DNA of 64,000 nt, taken from assembly GCA_015680905.1 (NCBI GenBank), contig JADFTS010000022.1, forward strand, positions 62,001 through 126,000, read 5' to 3'. Source of the stretch: Coptis chinensis (lineage: Eukaryota > Streptophyta > Magnoliopsida > Ranunculales > Ranunculaceae). A program made the position numbers and the translations under genes. The notes below the pieces were generated by a model. It was not told the origin of the DNA, ran no database searches, and saw only the letters and a program-made list of their open reading frames with translations. Shown piece by piece: positions 10,656 through 22,420 of this stretch (the first letter of the stretch is position 1; each line of letters begins with the position of its first letter).

Positions 10656-11112
10656 ATTTTTTTGTTATGTTTTTTTAAATTCAAATTTTGAACATACACG
10701 GCATACATATACCTCATTTTCTTCTTTAGAGCTTCTTCATACGCTCCAAAACCAATACCAAACCCATGAAAAAAAATGTACAATTAAAACATAGTCTTGC
10801 TATCTCGCGTCAACTCTTTGTTGTGGGTATTAATATAAGCAAAACTTGTGATCAAGTTGATGAAAAAGAGTTTTGATAATTAATATAAGCAAAAACTCCA
10901 TTTTGTAAACACAACTATCTCGCTTGATTTTTTTTTGCAGTGGCCACAAAAAAAATTTGAAAACTTTTTATGGATTTGCTATCCGGACAACTCTTTGTTG
11001 TGGATATTTCCTTTATGCAGCAAAATTATAACTTTTTATATAATTAATACCTTTCGGAAACAAAAAGACAACCGGGCCAAAACAGATGGAGGAGGCAAAC
11101 GGCTGAATACCA
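10656..11112. other. Upstream region of LHCB7
   Basis: Intergenic DNA up to the TATA box. TTAATATAAGCAAAA occurs twice (about 10829 and 10879), part of a short local duplication that includes AAAACTTGTGATC-like text. No further gene was seen. Confidence 0.4.
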
Positions 11113-11120
11113 TATAAAAA
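11113..11120 (+). promoter_or_regulatory. Probable TATA box of LHCB7
   Basis: TATAAAAA in the context CATATAAAAAGTG lies 73 bp before the ATG at 11193, a normal spacing for a transcription start near 11145-11150 and a leader of about 45 nt. Confidence 0.55.
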
Positions 11121-11192
11121 GTGTGGCCAAAAGGCTATTAAGTTAGTGGGGTAGTGAGAAACTGAGAATGTGAGATAGTGTAGATATCGGGA

Positions 11193-14100
11193 ATGGCTGC
11201 CCTTTGGCTATCGTCATCTTCATCTCATTCTTGTCTTTTTGGCTATCGTCTCCTCTCGAAACCATCCCAAAGAAGCCCACCACCAAATACTACTAGTACG
11301 TCATATTCGACTTGCAGAGCTTCATGGCAAGAGGTGATTTGCTTACTCTCTCTCTCTCTCTCTCTCTTTTTTATATCGTTATTATCATTACATAATTCTC
11401 AGCAATTCCGTTACTTTGCAGCTGGCTGGAGTACTAGTATTCTCAGCAATTCCTTTCACTGCCGTCAAAGCCATAGCCAACAGTTCCCTCGGCGCCACGC
11501 TTCAGAAGAGATTGATGGAGACCAAAGCCTCCGCTGTCCTCAATTCTTCCAATTTCAACGCTTCCGCCCAAAAAGCAAGAGAATACAGGTGCATTTTTTT
11601 TTTTATTATTATCAATTTGAGGTATTATCTTTTTCCTTTAAGATTCAAGTCCAATGTTAACTTTGTTTTCATTTACACAAAATGACAGTGCTACATATTA
11701 TACGCTTTCCCATTTTTGGAACCTTAAACAATTGCAGAGTTAGGCTGTGTGATACCCTTGTTCGGAAAATTCAGTCTCCAATTTAATATTTGCTAAACCC
11801 TTTAGGAAAGGGTTCTAGGGACATATATAGCTAAAACACGTAAGCAAACTCATGATCTTTAGGCCATTTCCCCCCTAATATAGGTTATGTCAATTACTAT
11901 GTGCAATCTTTTCTGTTCTTCTAAGAGAATTTATTTTCGTTTTTATGCAGCTTCTGGTATGGAGACGAGCGTCCTCGCTGGCTTGGTCCAATTCCATATG
12001 ACTATCCTGCATATCTCACTGGTGAACTACCTGGTGATTATGGATTTGATGTTTTAGGTCTGAGCCAGGATCCCGTGGCTTTCCACAAGTATTTCAAGTA
12101 TGTTATTATACTTTTAATACGAATCCAGTGTGTTATTCTGGTCTTCATAGTAGACATGGATAATCGACATATAAAGGAATTATTTTGGAGAGAACATTCA
12201 TTCTTCATAATTTCTATGTATGTACTAAAGTGAATCCTAGTCACATTTACCACTTCCGCATTAGGCTCTAAGGCCTCATTAGAAGCTCATTAGATTAGGT
12301 TGTTGAGGAGATTATTTGTAAAGCAAGGCATGTCTACAGGTTGTTCTTTTATTCCTAATGTGATTGCTGGCATATATGGCTAACTAATGTGTGCCACAAC
12401 TTTTCTCTTAGGAAATTAATTTAAATGAAAGATATATTCTAGGAAATAAGGTTAATTTTCTGTTCACCTATGCAGCTTTGAAATATTACATGCTCGTTGG
12501 GCTATGCTAGCATCCCTTGGTGCTCTTGTTCCAGAATTGTTGGACTTATCTGGTGTGGTTCACTTCATTGAACCTGTATGGTGGAGAGTTGGTTATGCAA
12601 AGCTAAAGGCAAGTACCTCGTAGTTTCACGAACTAATCTGGTTTGATTACATGTTCTGTAAAAGTAAATTTGGTATTTGCTGTTGTACTTCACTTCAACA
12701 TACAAAAATAACCTGAATTCAGATTCTTACCATGGTTGACGCTCAAGAGTGAAGACCTTGACCATACACTGCGACAATTTTCTATTTGTAGTGATCCTCT
12801 ACTCTGTTCCATTTTTTAATACAGAGCCAAAAAAGAAAGAAAAAGACATTCAAACTTAAAAAAAAAAAAGACTTTTCAATGTGATCTCTGTACTATAAAT
12901 AACAGATAAACCTAGCTGACTCCTCTTTTACTTCTAAAGAGTGTCTCATGGTTCATGCATGACAAACATATATGTAATACCTTTTTCCCTAATCCAGGGG
13001 CGGATATATGGGGAGGGGGTCGCTGCAGCCCACCCTAGATTTTGTCAAAAAAAAAATCTTTATATACTTTGTACTTGCTAGTTGCTGCTATAAACAGTTT
13101 ACTGTCATAGGCTAGCTAATCTCTCTTAAATTACTAGTAGGACATGCAGTGAGTAAGTGAATAATGAAATGCCCAAGTAAATAAGTTTCTTACCAACTAA
13201 TTTCAAACAATTATACCGTTTTAAATGCTTAAAGTATTGCATCTATACACTACTACACTAGTAAGTAATAATTTACTTATCCTTAATCAATCCCATAACA
13301 TAGTTTGCAAAAGAATGAGTTCAAAGTTCACTGAATTAAGAATAGCATGACCAAATTGAGATTTTAAAGCTGAAATTTTACGATACATATACAAAATATC
13401 AGTATATTGACTAAGTATTACTTATACATCACAATGTATGACACTGTCACATGATTTACTGGTGCACTGGGTTATGCATGCCAAATTTTAAAGGTTGTTG
13501 AAAAACAATTTTTTTTTACTATAAGTAGTGCAGCCCACCATGTTCTGAATTCCCAGATCTGCCCCTGCCCTGATCTTTTTATTTTTGCATTCTAATTTTA
13601 AACAGGGGGATACTCTTGACTATCTTGGCATACCAGGTCTTCATATAGCTGGAAGCCAAGGAGTTATTGTCATAGCTGTTTGCCAAGCCCTACTGATGGT
13701 AAACATTTTATCCCTATCCCCCCACCCCCACACACACACACACCCACCCGCCCACACACCCACACCCACACCCACACCCACACCCATACCTTTTTTTTTC
13801 CGATGCAGTGTAGAATCGGAGTTATACCTTTCATGATTCTTAACCCAACAACTTCTTTTCTCACTTTTATGTTCTGACAACTCATTTTCTTTTTATGTAT
13901 GTTTGAACTGCTTAAAAACTCGTCTATCAGTTTGCGTTGGCATCAATCGACATAAAATTTTGCAATTGCAATCTTCGGATGTAAATCATCTTATATTGAT
14001 TTACTGTTTAAAAAAAATCTCTATGTACTTCCCAAACTGTAAAATCTATTCCAGAGAGTTGCCCAAGTATAAATGTAGTTTTTCTTTTTGGTTTTATTCT

Positions 14101-14974
14101 TCACCCCATTAATCTATGTTCAATTTACTTTGTTAGCTGTTCGCCAATTTTTATAGGTGCTAAGTTATCTCATCTGATCTCTCCATGTGGCAGAGGGTTC
14201 CGTGAGGTTAGTAGGCAAAGTGAACTCCCTATTCCCTCACGTATTAGTTACTAAACTGAATAACTGATCCCATGTCTCTTAAGAGAAAGTAGCATCAACT
14301 CAAGTGAGTTCATCCTTGTAACTGTTGGAGATAAGCAATCTCTCTAAATTGCTCTAAATTGTAACTGTTGGAGATAGGTAATCTCTCTAAATTGATCGTA
14401 TTAGTTTCTCGCAAGTATCCTGGTATAGCAGGTGCCGACTAGCAAAGTCGGTAAAATCTTTGGGTGATGATACTAGAGGTCTGGGACTCGAACCCCGCCA
14501 GCATCAAAGAGTTACTGATCTCATTTAAAACAGGCTTATAGTGATGATATACATGATTAGTCAACAGTTTGAGGGTTAGAAGATCATCCATTAACTTCAG
14601 TTTTCATCCATAAATTTGTAGGGGAAAAATTCTTGGTGTGTTGAGCACTAAGAGTTGAAGATTTAAAATCCACTTTAAAATTGTAGGTGGGACCGGAGTA
14701 TGCAAGATATTGCGGAATAGAAGCTTTGGAGCCTCTAGGAATATATTTACCAGGTGACCTAAATTATCCAGGAGGGATCCTTTTTGACCCCTTAGGGCTT
14801 TCCAAAGACCCAGTTGCATTTGAGGAGCTGAAGGTGAAAGAGATTAAAAATGGCCGTCTAGCAATGATTGCATGGCTAGGCTTTTCTCTACAAGCCGCTA
14901 TAACAGGTAAAGGCCCTATACTGAATCTTCTCGAACACATTTCTGACCCCTTCCACAAAAACGTACTTTCTTAA
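11193..14974 (+). CDS. LHCB7: LHCB7, LHCII-type chlorophyll a/b-binding protein (six exons, 322 aa)
   Basis: Exons are 11193-11333, 11422-11588, 11951-12097, 12476-12608, 13606-13698 and 14687-14974, totalling 969 nt with every phase joining correctly. Residues 1-47 are Ser-rich like a chloroplast transit peptide. The mature part has the three-helix LHC fold: first conserved helix [15 protein letters not shown] (E154, H157, R159) and third helix [11 protein letters not shown] (E279, N282, R284), the Glu/Arg pairs that bridge helices and ligate chlorophyll. [11 protein letters not shown] and [11 protein letters not shown] are the usual pre-helix motifs. Together with [12 protein letters not shown] and the long middle region containing [13 protein letters not shown], this matches LHCB7 and not the standard LHCB1-6. 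It acts as a thylakoid light-harvesting protein. Intron 4 starts with GC (AAG/GCAAGT) and ends AG; reading through a nearby GT would add residues and shift away from KLKGDT. Introns 4 and 5 contain transposon insertions. No disruption is seen, so it is probably functional. Confidence 0.93.
12609..12614 (+). other. GC-type 5' splice site of LHCB7 intron 4
   Basis: Exon 4 ends AAG and the intron starts GCAAGT, the strong GC-donor consensus. The acceptor is CAG at 13603-13605. This junction restores KLKGDTLDY exactly; the nearest GT (12613) would insert extra codons not expected in LHCB7. Confidence 0.8.
12995..13567. mobile_element. hAT-type MITE in LHCB7 intron 4
   Basis: The left end CAGGGGCGGATATATGGG pairs with the reverse complement of the right end, CAGGGGCAGATCTGGG. 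The flanking 8-mers CCCTAATC (12987-12994) and CCCTGATC (13568-13575) form a target duplication with one mismatch. Length is 573 bp with no ORF. The CAGGGGCGGA terminus and 8-bp duplication are characteristic of hAT elements. It ends 38 bp before the exon 5 acceptor and evidently does not block splicing. Confidence 0.88.
13721..13789. repeat. (CA)n/(CCCACA)n microsatellite in LHCB7 intron 5
   Basis: A run of CACACA and CCCACA units begins about 20 bp after the intron 5 donor. It produces spurious Pro/His/Thr-rich and Val/Gly/Trp-rich frames on the two strands. Confidence 0.95.
14431..14535 (+). mobile_element. tRNA-related SINE-like insertion in LHCB7 intron 5
   Basis: An A-box-like TAGCAAAGTCGG (about 14440) is followed about 40 bp later by a B-box-like GGGACTCGAACCCC (about 14486), the internal pol III promoter layout of tRNA-derived SINEs. 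Its left part CCGACTAGCAAAGTCGG is also a small palindrome. No complete tRNA fold is present. The 3' boundary is not clear. Confidence 0.5.
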
Positions 14975-15144
14975 AACTTTTGAGTGTCAATTTTATGTGT
15001 TTGATATATGTAAAGAGTCCTAATAAGGGGAGATCATTCTCTCCTTCAATTAGTGTGCAACTGGTAACAACCGTTCAAACAGAGCTTTGCCATTATCTCG
15101 AGATTCCCGTGTGGCTTATAAAACTAAAAAAATCTGACGAGGCA

Positions 15145-16101
15145 CAGCGGAGCCAGGAATTCTATCGAGAGGGGGAACGGACCTCCAAAAATAACTCTTT
15201 ATATTCTTTGAGTGCACAGCCGCTATAACTACTTCTCTTCTTTGAGTGCACGCCGACAGCAGCTCCATCACGTACGTGCTCCCTTCTCTCATTCCCTCTT
15301 GAAATAATCAAGTCCGTTTATTCTTCTGAACTATCTTTAAACTTAAAAACTCTAAAATAGAACAAATTGCAAAGACAAATTGATTTTGTTTAAATTTTAC
15401 TTCCAAAAAATTTAAAGAAGGGATCTGACATGTTTTTTAGTGTGCGCTACCCTGCTATGTAAGCGAAAATTATATTAGAAAATAAATAAATAAATAATAG
15501 TAATACGTGGGTTTTGGGGGCTATGCAAACTAGGTTGCCTCCCATGGCAAAAAGCCAAAAATCCCATTAGGTTATAACATAAAAAAACAAAAAATGTCAA
15601 CATAGCTAAGCCTAAAACCGGTTATAAACCCAATAGTTCAGCTATTACTAGTTTACTGCAAGCCAAACATGTTTAGGCCTAAGAAATGAGGATCGATCCG
15701 TGCAACCCAAACACTATAATCTTTTTTTGGTTTTTTTTTTTAACCGGGTGTCCGGGCCAGCTTATGCTCACCTCAACTAATCTCGGGGTCCTGGTTGGAA
15801 ATTCGACTGGGTACTGCCTCAAACACTATCATCTCTACCCCTCAAACACTATCATCTCTACCCGCTTGCAAACATCCATCTCCTTCTTCGATGGTTTTTG
15901 TCCCATGTCAAGCTTTAAAATTTCCATTCCAAATAACCAAATTAAACCAATCAGTTCCTAAACCTGCTTACACTCACAACAATTATTGACTTACTTTCAC
16001 ATTTGTAATACTTGATAATTTGCTCTTCTCTATGCTAATATATATATTTTTATCAAAATTTAAGGGGGGCTCTTGCTCGTCCCCCTCGTGGCTTCGCCCT
16101 G
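15145..16101. mobile_element. Non-autonomous hAT-type element with exact 8-bp target duplication
   Basis: ACGAGGCA occurs at 15137-15144 and 16102-16109, exactly flanking the element. The ends are inverted: CAGCGGAGCCAGG on the left against CAGGGCGAAGCCACG (reverse complement of the right end), followed on both sides by a GAGGGGG block. Length is 957 bp with no transposase. It starts 170 bp after the LHCB7 stop codon and may cap the 3' UTR. A GC-rich internal segment at about 15743-15815 (GTGTCCGGGCCAGCTTA) looks like a nested older insertion. Confidence 0.85.
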
Positions 16102-16109
16102 ACGAGGCA

Positions 16110-16582
16110 TCTACAGTAATAAAAAGAGTGAATAAAACACAAAATCTTCTCTTTTCTATTTCTGGAACTCCTATGTCCATTTTTTCTCATCTGTTTTGGC
16201 TGCTCCTATCTCCATCTTTCTCTTTTGCTTTTGTCATGGCCAATGAAAATCGTTGTCGTTCATGGCAAATAATGAAGAAGATGAAGTCAAAGTCGAAGTC
16301 GACTAAGTCTAGATGTAACACAATCTATACAACTATTACTTCTATCCATAGTTCGTGATTTTGACGGAATTCTCCCGCCCAATATTTCAGTTTTTGAGAA
16401 ATTTGGAATTTTGGATTAAGAGTTGAAAATTATGAATTTCAGAATGTACTTAAAATATAGCAGAATAAGGGCTGGAATTCTGGTTTTTGGAATTTTGGTT
16501 TTTGAAATTTTGAAATTTTGAAATTTTGAACTATGCTTCTATCACACAAAAAGAATTACTACAAACATATTGATTATTCATG
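16110..16582. other. Intergenic DNA
   Basis: No gene recognised. At 16380-16530 there is a simple repeat of TTTTGAAATT/GGAATTTTGG units. Confidence 0.4.
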
Positions 16583-17930
16583 CATAGTATAAAATATCAG
16601 GATATAGAGATATATCGACCTCTGAAATCTCAATATATTTTGTCGATATATCCTTGTGTGGGTAGATTTTACATAAAAATATTTGTTAATATCGTTGATA
16701 AATATATAAAAAAAAAATAAAAAAAATAGGGTTATTATTGAAAAAAAAAGATAAATATATATAAAAAAAAATCATCGATAGTTTGGCGATATTTTATGAT
16801 ATATAATTAACAAGTGATTCAAAGTTTCAAACACAAAAAAATAATTGAATTTGATCAAAAGAGAGAGCCAGAGCGCCAGAGAGGGAGAACAGACAATCAA
16901 ACCAATTATTCCTCAAATTCTCTTTTTCCTCAACATTTTACATTTCAAATTGGTATATTTGATGTAGAATTCCATAATTAACAACTATAAGTCACCATAA
17001 AAAATATATATAAATTAAAAGAGGGGTGGGTGTTGGGATTTGGGAATGAAGGTTAACTTGATTCTATTTACTTGTTTGCTCCAAGAGAGGCACTGGTCTG
17101 GATTCCACATCAGGTAGCCTATGAAAGCAACAACCATCAAAACTAAACCAAAAACTAGAACCAAGAAAAAACCAATGTTTCAAAAGAGCCATTTCTAGTT
17201 AGTATATATATTGCGATATTTTTAAATATCAACATTTTGGGATTATATTGCGAAATTTGAGGATATATTGATGATATTTACACTTGCATCAGTTGAATGC
17301 ATAGTTTGAGATTTCGGCTCATGATATAATTTTGATTTCGACAAATTTCGCAATATTTCTACTCTATATTGTTTTTTTCATTTTTTGAAAAACCAAAATA
17401 TCAGGTAGAATTCCGACATTCCGTTCGGAATCATGAACACTGGTTGAATGTTTCAAACTCATATCCTAGATATTATCATCATAGTACAAAATATCGGGAT
17501 ATGAGTATTTATCAATACTCAATTTCTTGATATGTATCGTGAATATATTATCTTTTTTGGAGATATTTGACATTGTTTCATATGTAAATATTGTGGATAT
17601 ATATAAAATATCGACAAATATTGTGGATATTTATTGATATATCATTTATATTTATTTGAAATATAATGATAAATATTAAATAAAATTGTTACCTACACAA
17701 AATATCACCAAATATCTCAAAATATCGTAAATATCATCAAAATATTATCGATATTTGTAGTCTTATACTCTTATATATCTCTAAACATATTGCGATATTT
17801 ATGTATCATTTATTGAAATCTCGATATATATCTCTAAACATATCGTGATATTTCTATAATATGATTATCATATCTTTTTATAAAATCTTAATAGATATCA
17901 CGATATAATATCGTGATATTTTGTACTATG
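16583..17930. mobile_element. Nested TATCGATA-rich TIR elements
   Basis: The outer ends are inverted: CATAGTATAAAATATC at 16583 against CATAGTACAAAATATC (reverse complement of 17915-17930). A second left-type end, CATAGTACAAAATATCGGG, lies at 17480, so at least two related elements are joined or nested. The interior is full of short ATATCG / CGATAT palindromic text in both orientations. The same family occurs cleanly at 19965-20743. No ORF and no clear target duplication for this composite copy. Confidence 0.6.
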
Positions 17931-18282
17931 GATCTATGTACAAAAATTGAAGACCATCGTCATAACCACTTTAATTTTCTTCTTCATTAAAGCCAAACGA
18001 ATTTGACAAGCCAAAAGAATTGGATCTAGACAATTTGTTTCGCATGTAATGATATATAAACAAAAATTAAGGATTTCATATGATTATTGATAAAATATCA
18101 GTTGCCAACTTGCCATTGTTGATGTGAAAGACGAAACTAAAACAATGAATTTGTGGGGGAGTGGGAACGCAATTTTTTTCCCTTGTTTTTTGGGTTGGCT
18201 CAATTTATTTTTTAGGTTTGCCTCGTCAGATTTTCTTGGGCGGTCCTTTTGGACCTTTATAACATAAGGAATGTGCGCACTA

Positions 18283-18645
18283 AGAGGAAGTCCAATGGAG
18301 GGTTGTAAACCCTTGCCACATAGGATTTGTAGGGTTTTTATCTTGTCTGGCCAAATATGGCATACTAAAACTTGAATTTCATTCAAATCGTTTTTTTGTG
18401 TTTTGAAGTGCTAAATGGATACGGACGACACAGTTTCTGCCTGTCTGTCTATTAGTTTGTAACTTAAGTTGAATTTTTTTTAGACAGACGTCACAGTTTC
18501 TGTCGTTTGTTAAAATTTACACAGATGATAGAAACTGTGTTGTCTGTCTCTCAAAACTAATTAGGGCAGCGACTAGACAAGGTCACAAATTTAGCTGGAT
18601 TTATCACACCAGCCAAATTTAGAAGCTTTTTAGCAACCCTATTGG
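18283..18645. mobile_element. Probable foldback element (MITE) with TCCAATGG ends
   Basis: AGTCCAATGGAGGGTTG (18289) on the left is matched by CAACCCTATTGGAAT on the right (about 18632-18646). Inside is a second layer of inverted text: ACGACACAGTTTCTG at 18425, ACGTCACAGTTTCTG at 18487 and, inverted, AGAAACTGTGTTGTCTG at about 18530. No ORF is convincing. Superfamily and target duplication are unclear. Confidence 0.45.
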
Positions 18646-19956
18646 AATAACATTTTGGTTTTTGGAGTTGTCATATGTAAATTGTAACTTGCACGACGTC
18701 CGGTCTTCTTGACATTCTATTGAAGAGGAAAAGAATTTGTACATGTTGTCCTCAAATTTGTTAAATGTAGATATTTTGATTTTTGTTCTCTTTGTTTTAA
18801 CTTAAATTTGTACAGGTTGTCCATGTTAAGATTGTTAGCCTCAAATACATTTTGCGGTAGCTTCTTTTACAATAAAAAAAATACTATTTTAATTCTCAAG
18901 TCATATGAGCAGCCTAGAATCCTAAACCAACCACCACAAATCAGACCAACCCGTTTGGTTCATTTACAAATCAGACTGACTCACTTTTTTGACCTACTAT
19001 TTGGACCATTAATTTACATAGAGATACGTGTTCATATATATTGTAATGCAAACCAACGTTATCCAAATAGTAAGTTGTAATAGTAGGTCTAAAAAGTAGA
19101 TATGTATAACACTACTAATTTTTAACTGGGAAACCCACAAATGATATTGATCGATTGCATTTCAGTTCATTTGAATTTTGAACCAATCTGCATTGATCGC
19201 GTACCAGCGCATCCTCACTGTCGGCATTGACTATCTCATTCTTTATCTTATCCTAAAAATTAAAATTGGAATTTCACGCAAATAGGTCAATATATATAAG
19301 AATAAAACCAGCAGTAATGTCCATACTCCGCGTCTCACCGCAGATCGCCCGCCAGATCTTGTATCTTATAAAAGTGTATAATGAATTAATCCACCAATGA
19401 TGAACGTGTATTACTCTTCACAGTGGGGTATTGCGTAGGCACGATTATCTGTATTTTTTCTTCTGTTCATTTTATATTTATTTTTATTTCTTGAACCGAC
19501 TATATAATTCTAAATGAGATTGTGAATGGCTTATGCTAAGTCCAATTGTGCGACAAAACACAAAATATAATGGAAATTGCGATTCAATAGTGCGTAAAAA
19601 CGCTAATCCGCCAACGTTATCGATATAAGTTTACCTATTTATACTGCCAGTTTTAACGATATAGCGTATGGTATGTATGCCACTAGAAACGGCGGTTAGA
19701 AAATTTATTTCACGAAATTTATTTTCAAAATATTTAGTTTTGATGAATTACGTTTGTATCTTTATTATTTTATTTGTATACTAAAGGAAAAATAGTAAAA
19801 TGGGAAGGAAGGAATTTTTTTTTTCTATATATGACTTTGGGAGTGGTGGCTAGAGAGTTTTTTTTTTGGTTTGTTTACATGCATCGTCAAAGGCGGCTAG
19901 AGAGGTATTTTTGATTTTTTTTTTTTTTTTTTAAAACCATTAAGTCTTCAAACGCT
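18646..19956. other. AT-rich intergenic DNA, no gene recognised
   Basis: The only long frame (18808-19080) is not protein-like. The segment 19320-19380 is GC-richer but does not match anything I know. Confidence 0.4.
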
Positions 19957-19964
19957 ATCCCACT

Positions 19965-20743
19965 CATAGAACAAAATATCGCGATACGGTGAAATATCGA
20001 CTTCTGAAAGTACGATATATATCGTGGATATTTCCCTTTCTTTGTCGATATTTAACACTGCATGATCTGCAAATTTCGACGATATATTAACGATATATGG
20101 ATAAATATCAATATTATCGCGATATTTTGATAAATATCAATCTGGTCGATATTTTCAAACAAATAGAAACGAGGGTTTCAAACTTCCAATCCCTTGAAGA
20201 AATCATGAATAACAATTCCATATTTTTTCCATGTTACAAGTTGAAGACATACCATGGACACGCACCCCAAATCAAAATTGATTCTACTTTCTCCCTCTCT
20301 TCATATAAAAATGTCATCACCATAAAACCATCTCAATTTTTTTCTTTGATTTCACTTCATAGTCTTCCATCTTGCATCTCTTTTCCTTGAAACAAGTATT
20401 AAAAATGAGAAATAAGAAAGGAGGAAGATGAGCTATAGAAGAAGAAGTTTTTTTTATCTAAAAAACTCTTTTCTAGATAGTAGAGCCTAAAAAAACGACC
20501 TGGTTGTAACTTTCTCTCGCAATAAAACATAGTGGGCAATTTCCCAGGTCTTGTTATCAGTTAACAAAGTCAACATATCGTGGATATTTTGAATTTAGTA
20601 GGTTATCGCGAATTTATCGTGATATATCCATATTTATCGACGATATTTACAGTTTTTACATGAGATAATATTTTTGACATATCCTTGACAGAATCATATC
20701 TTTTCTTAAATACTCGATAAATATCGCGATATTTTGTACTATA
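19965..20743. mobile_element. TATCGATA-family TIR element with 8-bp target duplication
   Basis: Ends: CATAGAACAAAATATCGCGAT (left) and TATAGTACAAAATATCGCGA (reverse complement of the right end). Both are flanked by ATCCCACT, at 19957-19964 and 20744-20751. The 8-bp duplication and CA/TA terminus suggest a hAT-related non-autonomous element. The 779-bp interior is non-coding and rich in GATATT/AATATC text. It defines the borders of the family that is nested at 16583-17930. Confidence 0.8.
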
Positions 20744-20751
20744 ATCCCACT

Positions 20752-22164
20752 AATCTTATGAACTATTTTATTGTGGAAACTATTGGACTTAGCATTAAAG
20801 CATCTCAAATTGGGGTGTACACTGTAGTATTGTACCCCTCCATACATGTGCAGGTCAGAGTTTCCTCTCTTTAACATCTCCTTAATTTACTGCCTCGTGC
20901 TCTTCCAACTTGTAGGTCATAAGGCAATTTTGGTTAACTACGTAAAGTCGACAACTCTAATGACATCCGTGTTTCTAATTTCTTCAAACGTCATCACAGA
21001 CTCCACTTGGCAGCTTTAAGAATGAAGAGGAGAAATCTTTTTGCGGCTCATAAGTTCATAGTTTCGTCACTTCATGTAAACGACTAGGGCATCTGGGTGT
21101 AGAGCTAGTGTTACACTTCCACAAAGGGCGCCATAGGGTGTCAATGTGTTATTAGGATTTTATTACTCATTTTACACCTGATGGGTACGTTTGACTCATA
21201 ACTAGAATAACTGCATAGCAGTGGGGAGTGAGCGGAGTCTTTGTGTATCAGCCTATGCTACGGTTATTCGACAAAATTAACAGTTGGCTGGAAAAAAGAG
21301 ATACCTCGGCTGCAAGATATTCGAAGAGAAAAAAAAAAACAATCAGAAAGAATCAATCCTGGTTCACTCAAAATCAATTCAACAAATATTTTCATTAACA
21401 TTAACTAAAATAAAAAAAAAATTCTGATATGCTAAACTTCCAACTTCTTCAAGTTTGTGGTTCCATAAAAACAATTAGCATATTATATTATTAAATTAGG
21501 GGTTAATAAAGTTATTTTTCTAACTTCTACTTGGCGTGTTTATACTCAATGAACTACAGTGTAACTAAGAAAAAGAACTGTGGAATGGGAAAATGGAAAA
21601 AACTCACCTCACTAAGGCAATCTGAAATCCCAGAAAGAGAATCAATAAAAGCCAAATGAAGAATCAATCCACAAAGCATCAAGTGCAAACAGAACAACTT
21701 CTAAAATCCTAGTAAAATAAACCAAAATAGAAACCTTTTGTTGGAATATATAAAAAACAATAGCATCTTCACCAACTTGAAATTCATCCACCACAATCGA
21801 TTTTTTCCATTTTGTTTATTTAAGTGAAGTTCTATCCCGAATTCTACTTAAAACTTGTTGAAATATAAAGGGGGTTGTTGGGATTTCGATTTAAATGGGT
21901 TTTGAAGATGGGTATTTTGAATGGTATATAAAAAGCCAAAAATATTGAATTAAGTAGAACGGTGAGTGAGAGATAAGAGTGGGTTTGAGCAGAGAGAGAT
22001 GAGAGAAGGATAAAATGTAGCAGAGACGAGCGAGAGAGAAATTTTGAGCGAGTTTGTATGAGAATGAGGATAGACGGACAAAAACCAACCAAATACATTT
22101 TTGCGCCCCCCTCCCCCCCCAAGTTTCTGGCCCAGAATGTTCGCTCCGCTCACTTGATTAAAGA
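20752..22164. other. Intergenic DNA between TIR elements
   Basis: No recognisable gene. The short minus-strand frames at 21844-22186 are Ser/Leu-rich and overlap in all frames over a GAGAGA-rich tract, as expected by chance. The GC-richer stretch 21085-21265 was checked for snRNA and tRNA features without success. Confidence 0.4.
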
Positions 22165-22402
22165 GGGACATCACTTGGAGTGACATCTTAACTTATTTTA
22201 TATTATTAGAAATTACTCATTGCAAACTCGCGATGTGGCTCCTCCAAGTGATGTCCTAGTCCTAGTTATAATTAGTCATATTGAAAGAGGAACATCACTT
22301 GGAGTGACTTCCGAATTAATTTTACTTTTATTAGAAATTACTTATTTTAAACTCACGTGTCACTACAAAGTTAGTTGGGCGTGTCACTCCAATTGACGCA
22401 CG
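22165..22402. repeat. Two related foldback segments (ACATCACTTGGAG)
   Basis: GGACATCACTTGGAG (from about 22166) pairs with CTCCAAGTGATGTCC (22242-22256), a perfect 15-bp inverted repeat around an AT-rich loop. A second copy starts AACATCACTTGGAGTGAC (22291) and closes with GTGTCACTCCAATTGACGC (22381). The two share the loop text TTATTAGAAATTACT. Small MITE pair or hairpin duplication. Confidence 0.6.
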
Positions 22403-22420
22403 AGCTTATATATATTTTTT

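Noticed and set aside
13585-13885. Pro/Thr/His-rich and Gly/Val-rich ORFs on both strands
   Set aside because: Produced by the CA/CCCACA microsatellite in LHCB7 intron 5, plus the real exon 5 in one frame.
14431-14535. A tRNA gene within LHCB7 intron 5
   Set aside because: A- and B-box-like text is present but the acceptor and anticodon stems do not pair; a SINE-like insertion fits better.
18084-18386. Minus-strand 100-codon ORF
   Set aside because: No recognisable domain, it overlaps a probable MITE end and lacks splice or promoter support.
21050-21265. Possible snRNA or other structured RNA in a GC-richer stretch
   Set aside because: No upstream sequence element, TATA spacing or known snRNA core motif was found.
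21844-22186. Overlapping minus-strand ORFs of 65-92 codons
   Set aside because: Low-complexity Ser/Leu-rich frames over a GAGAGA tract, open in several frames at once; likely chance.
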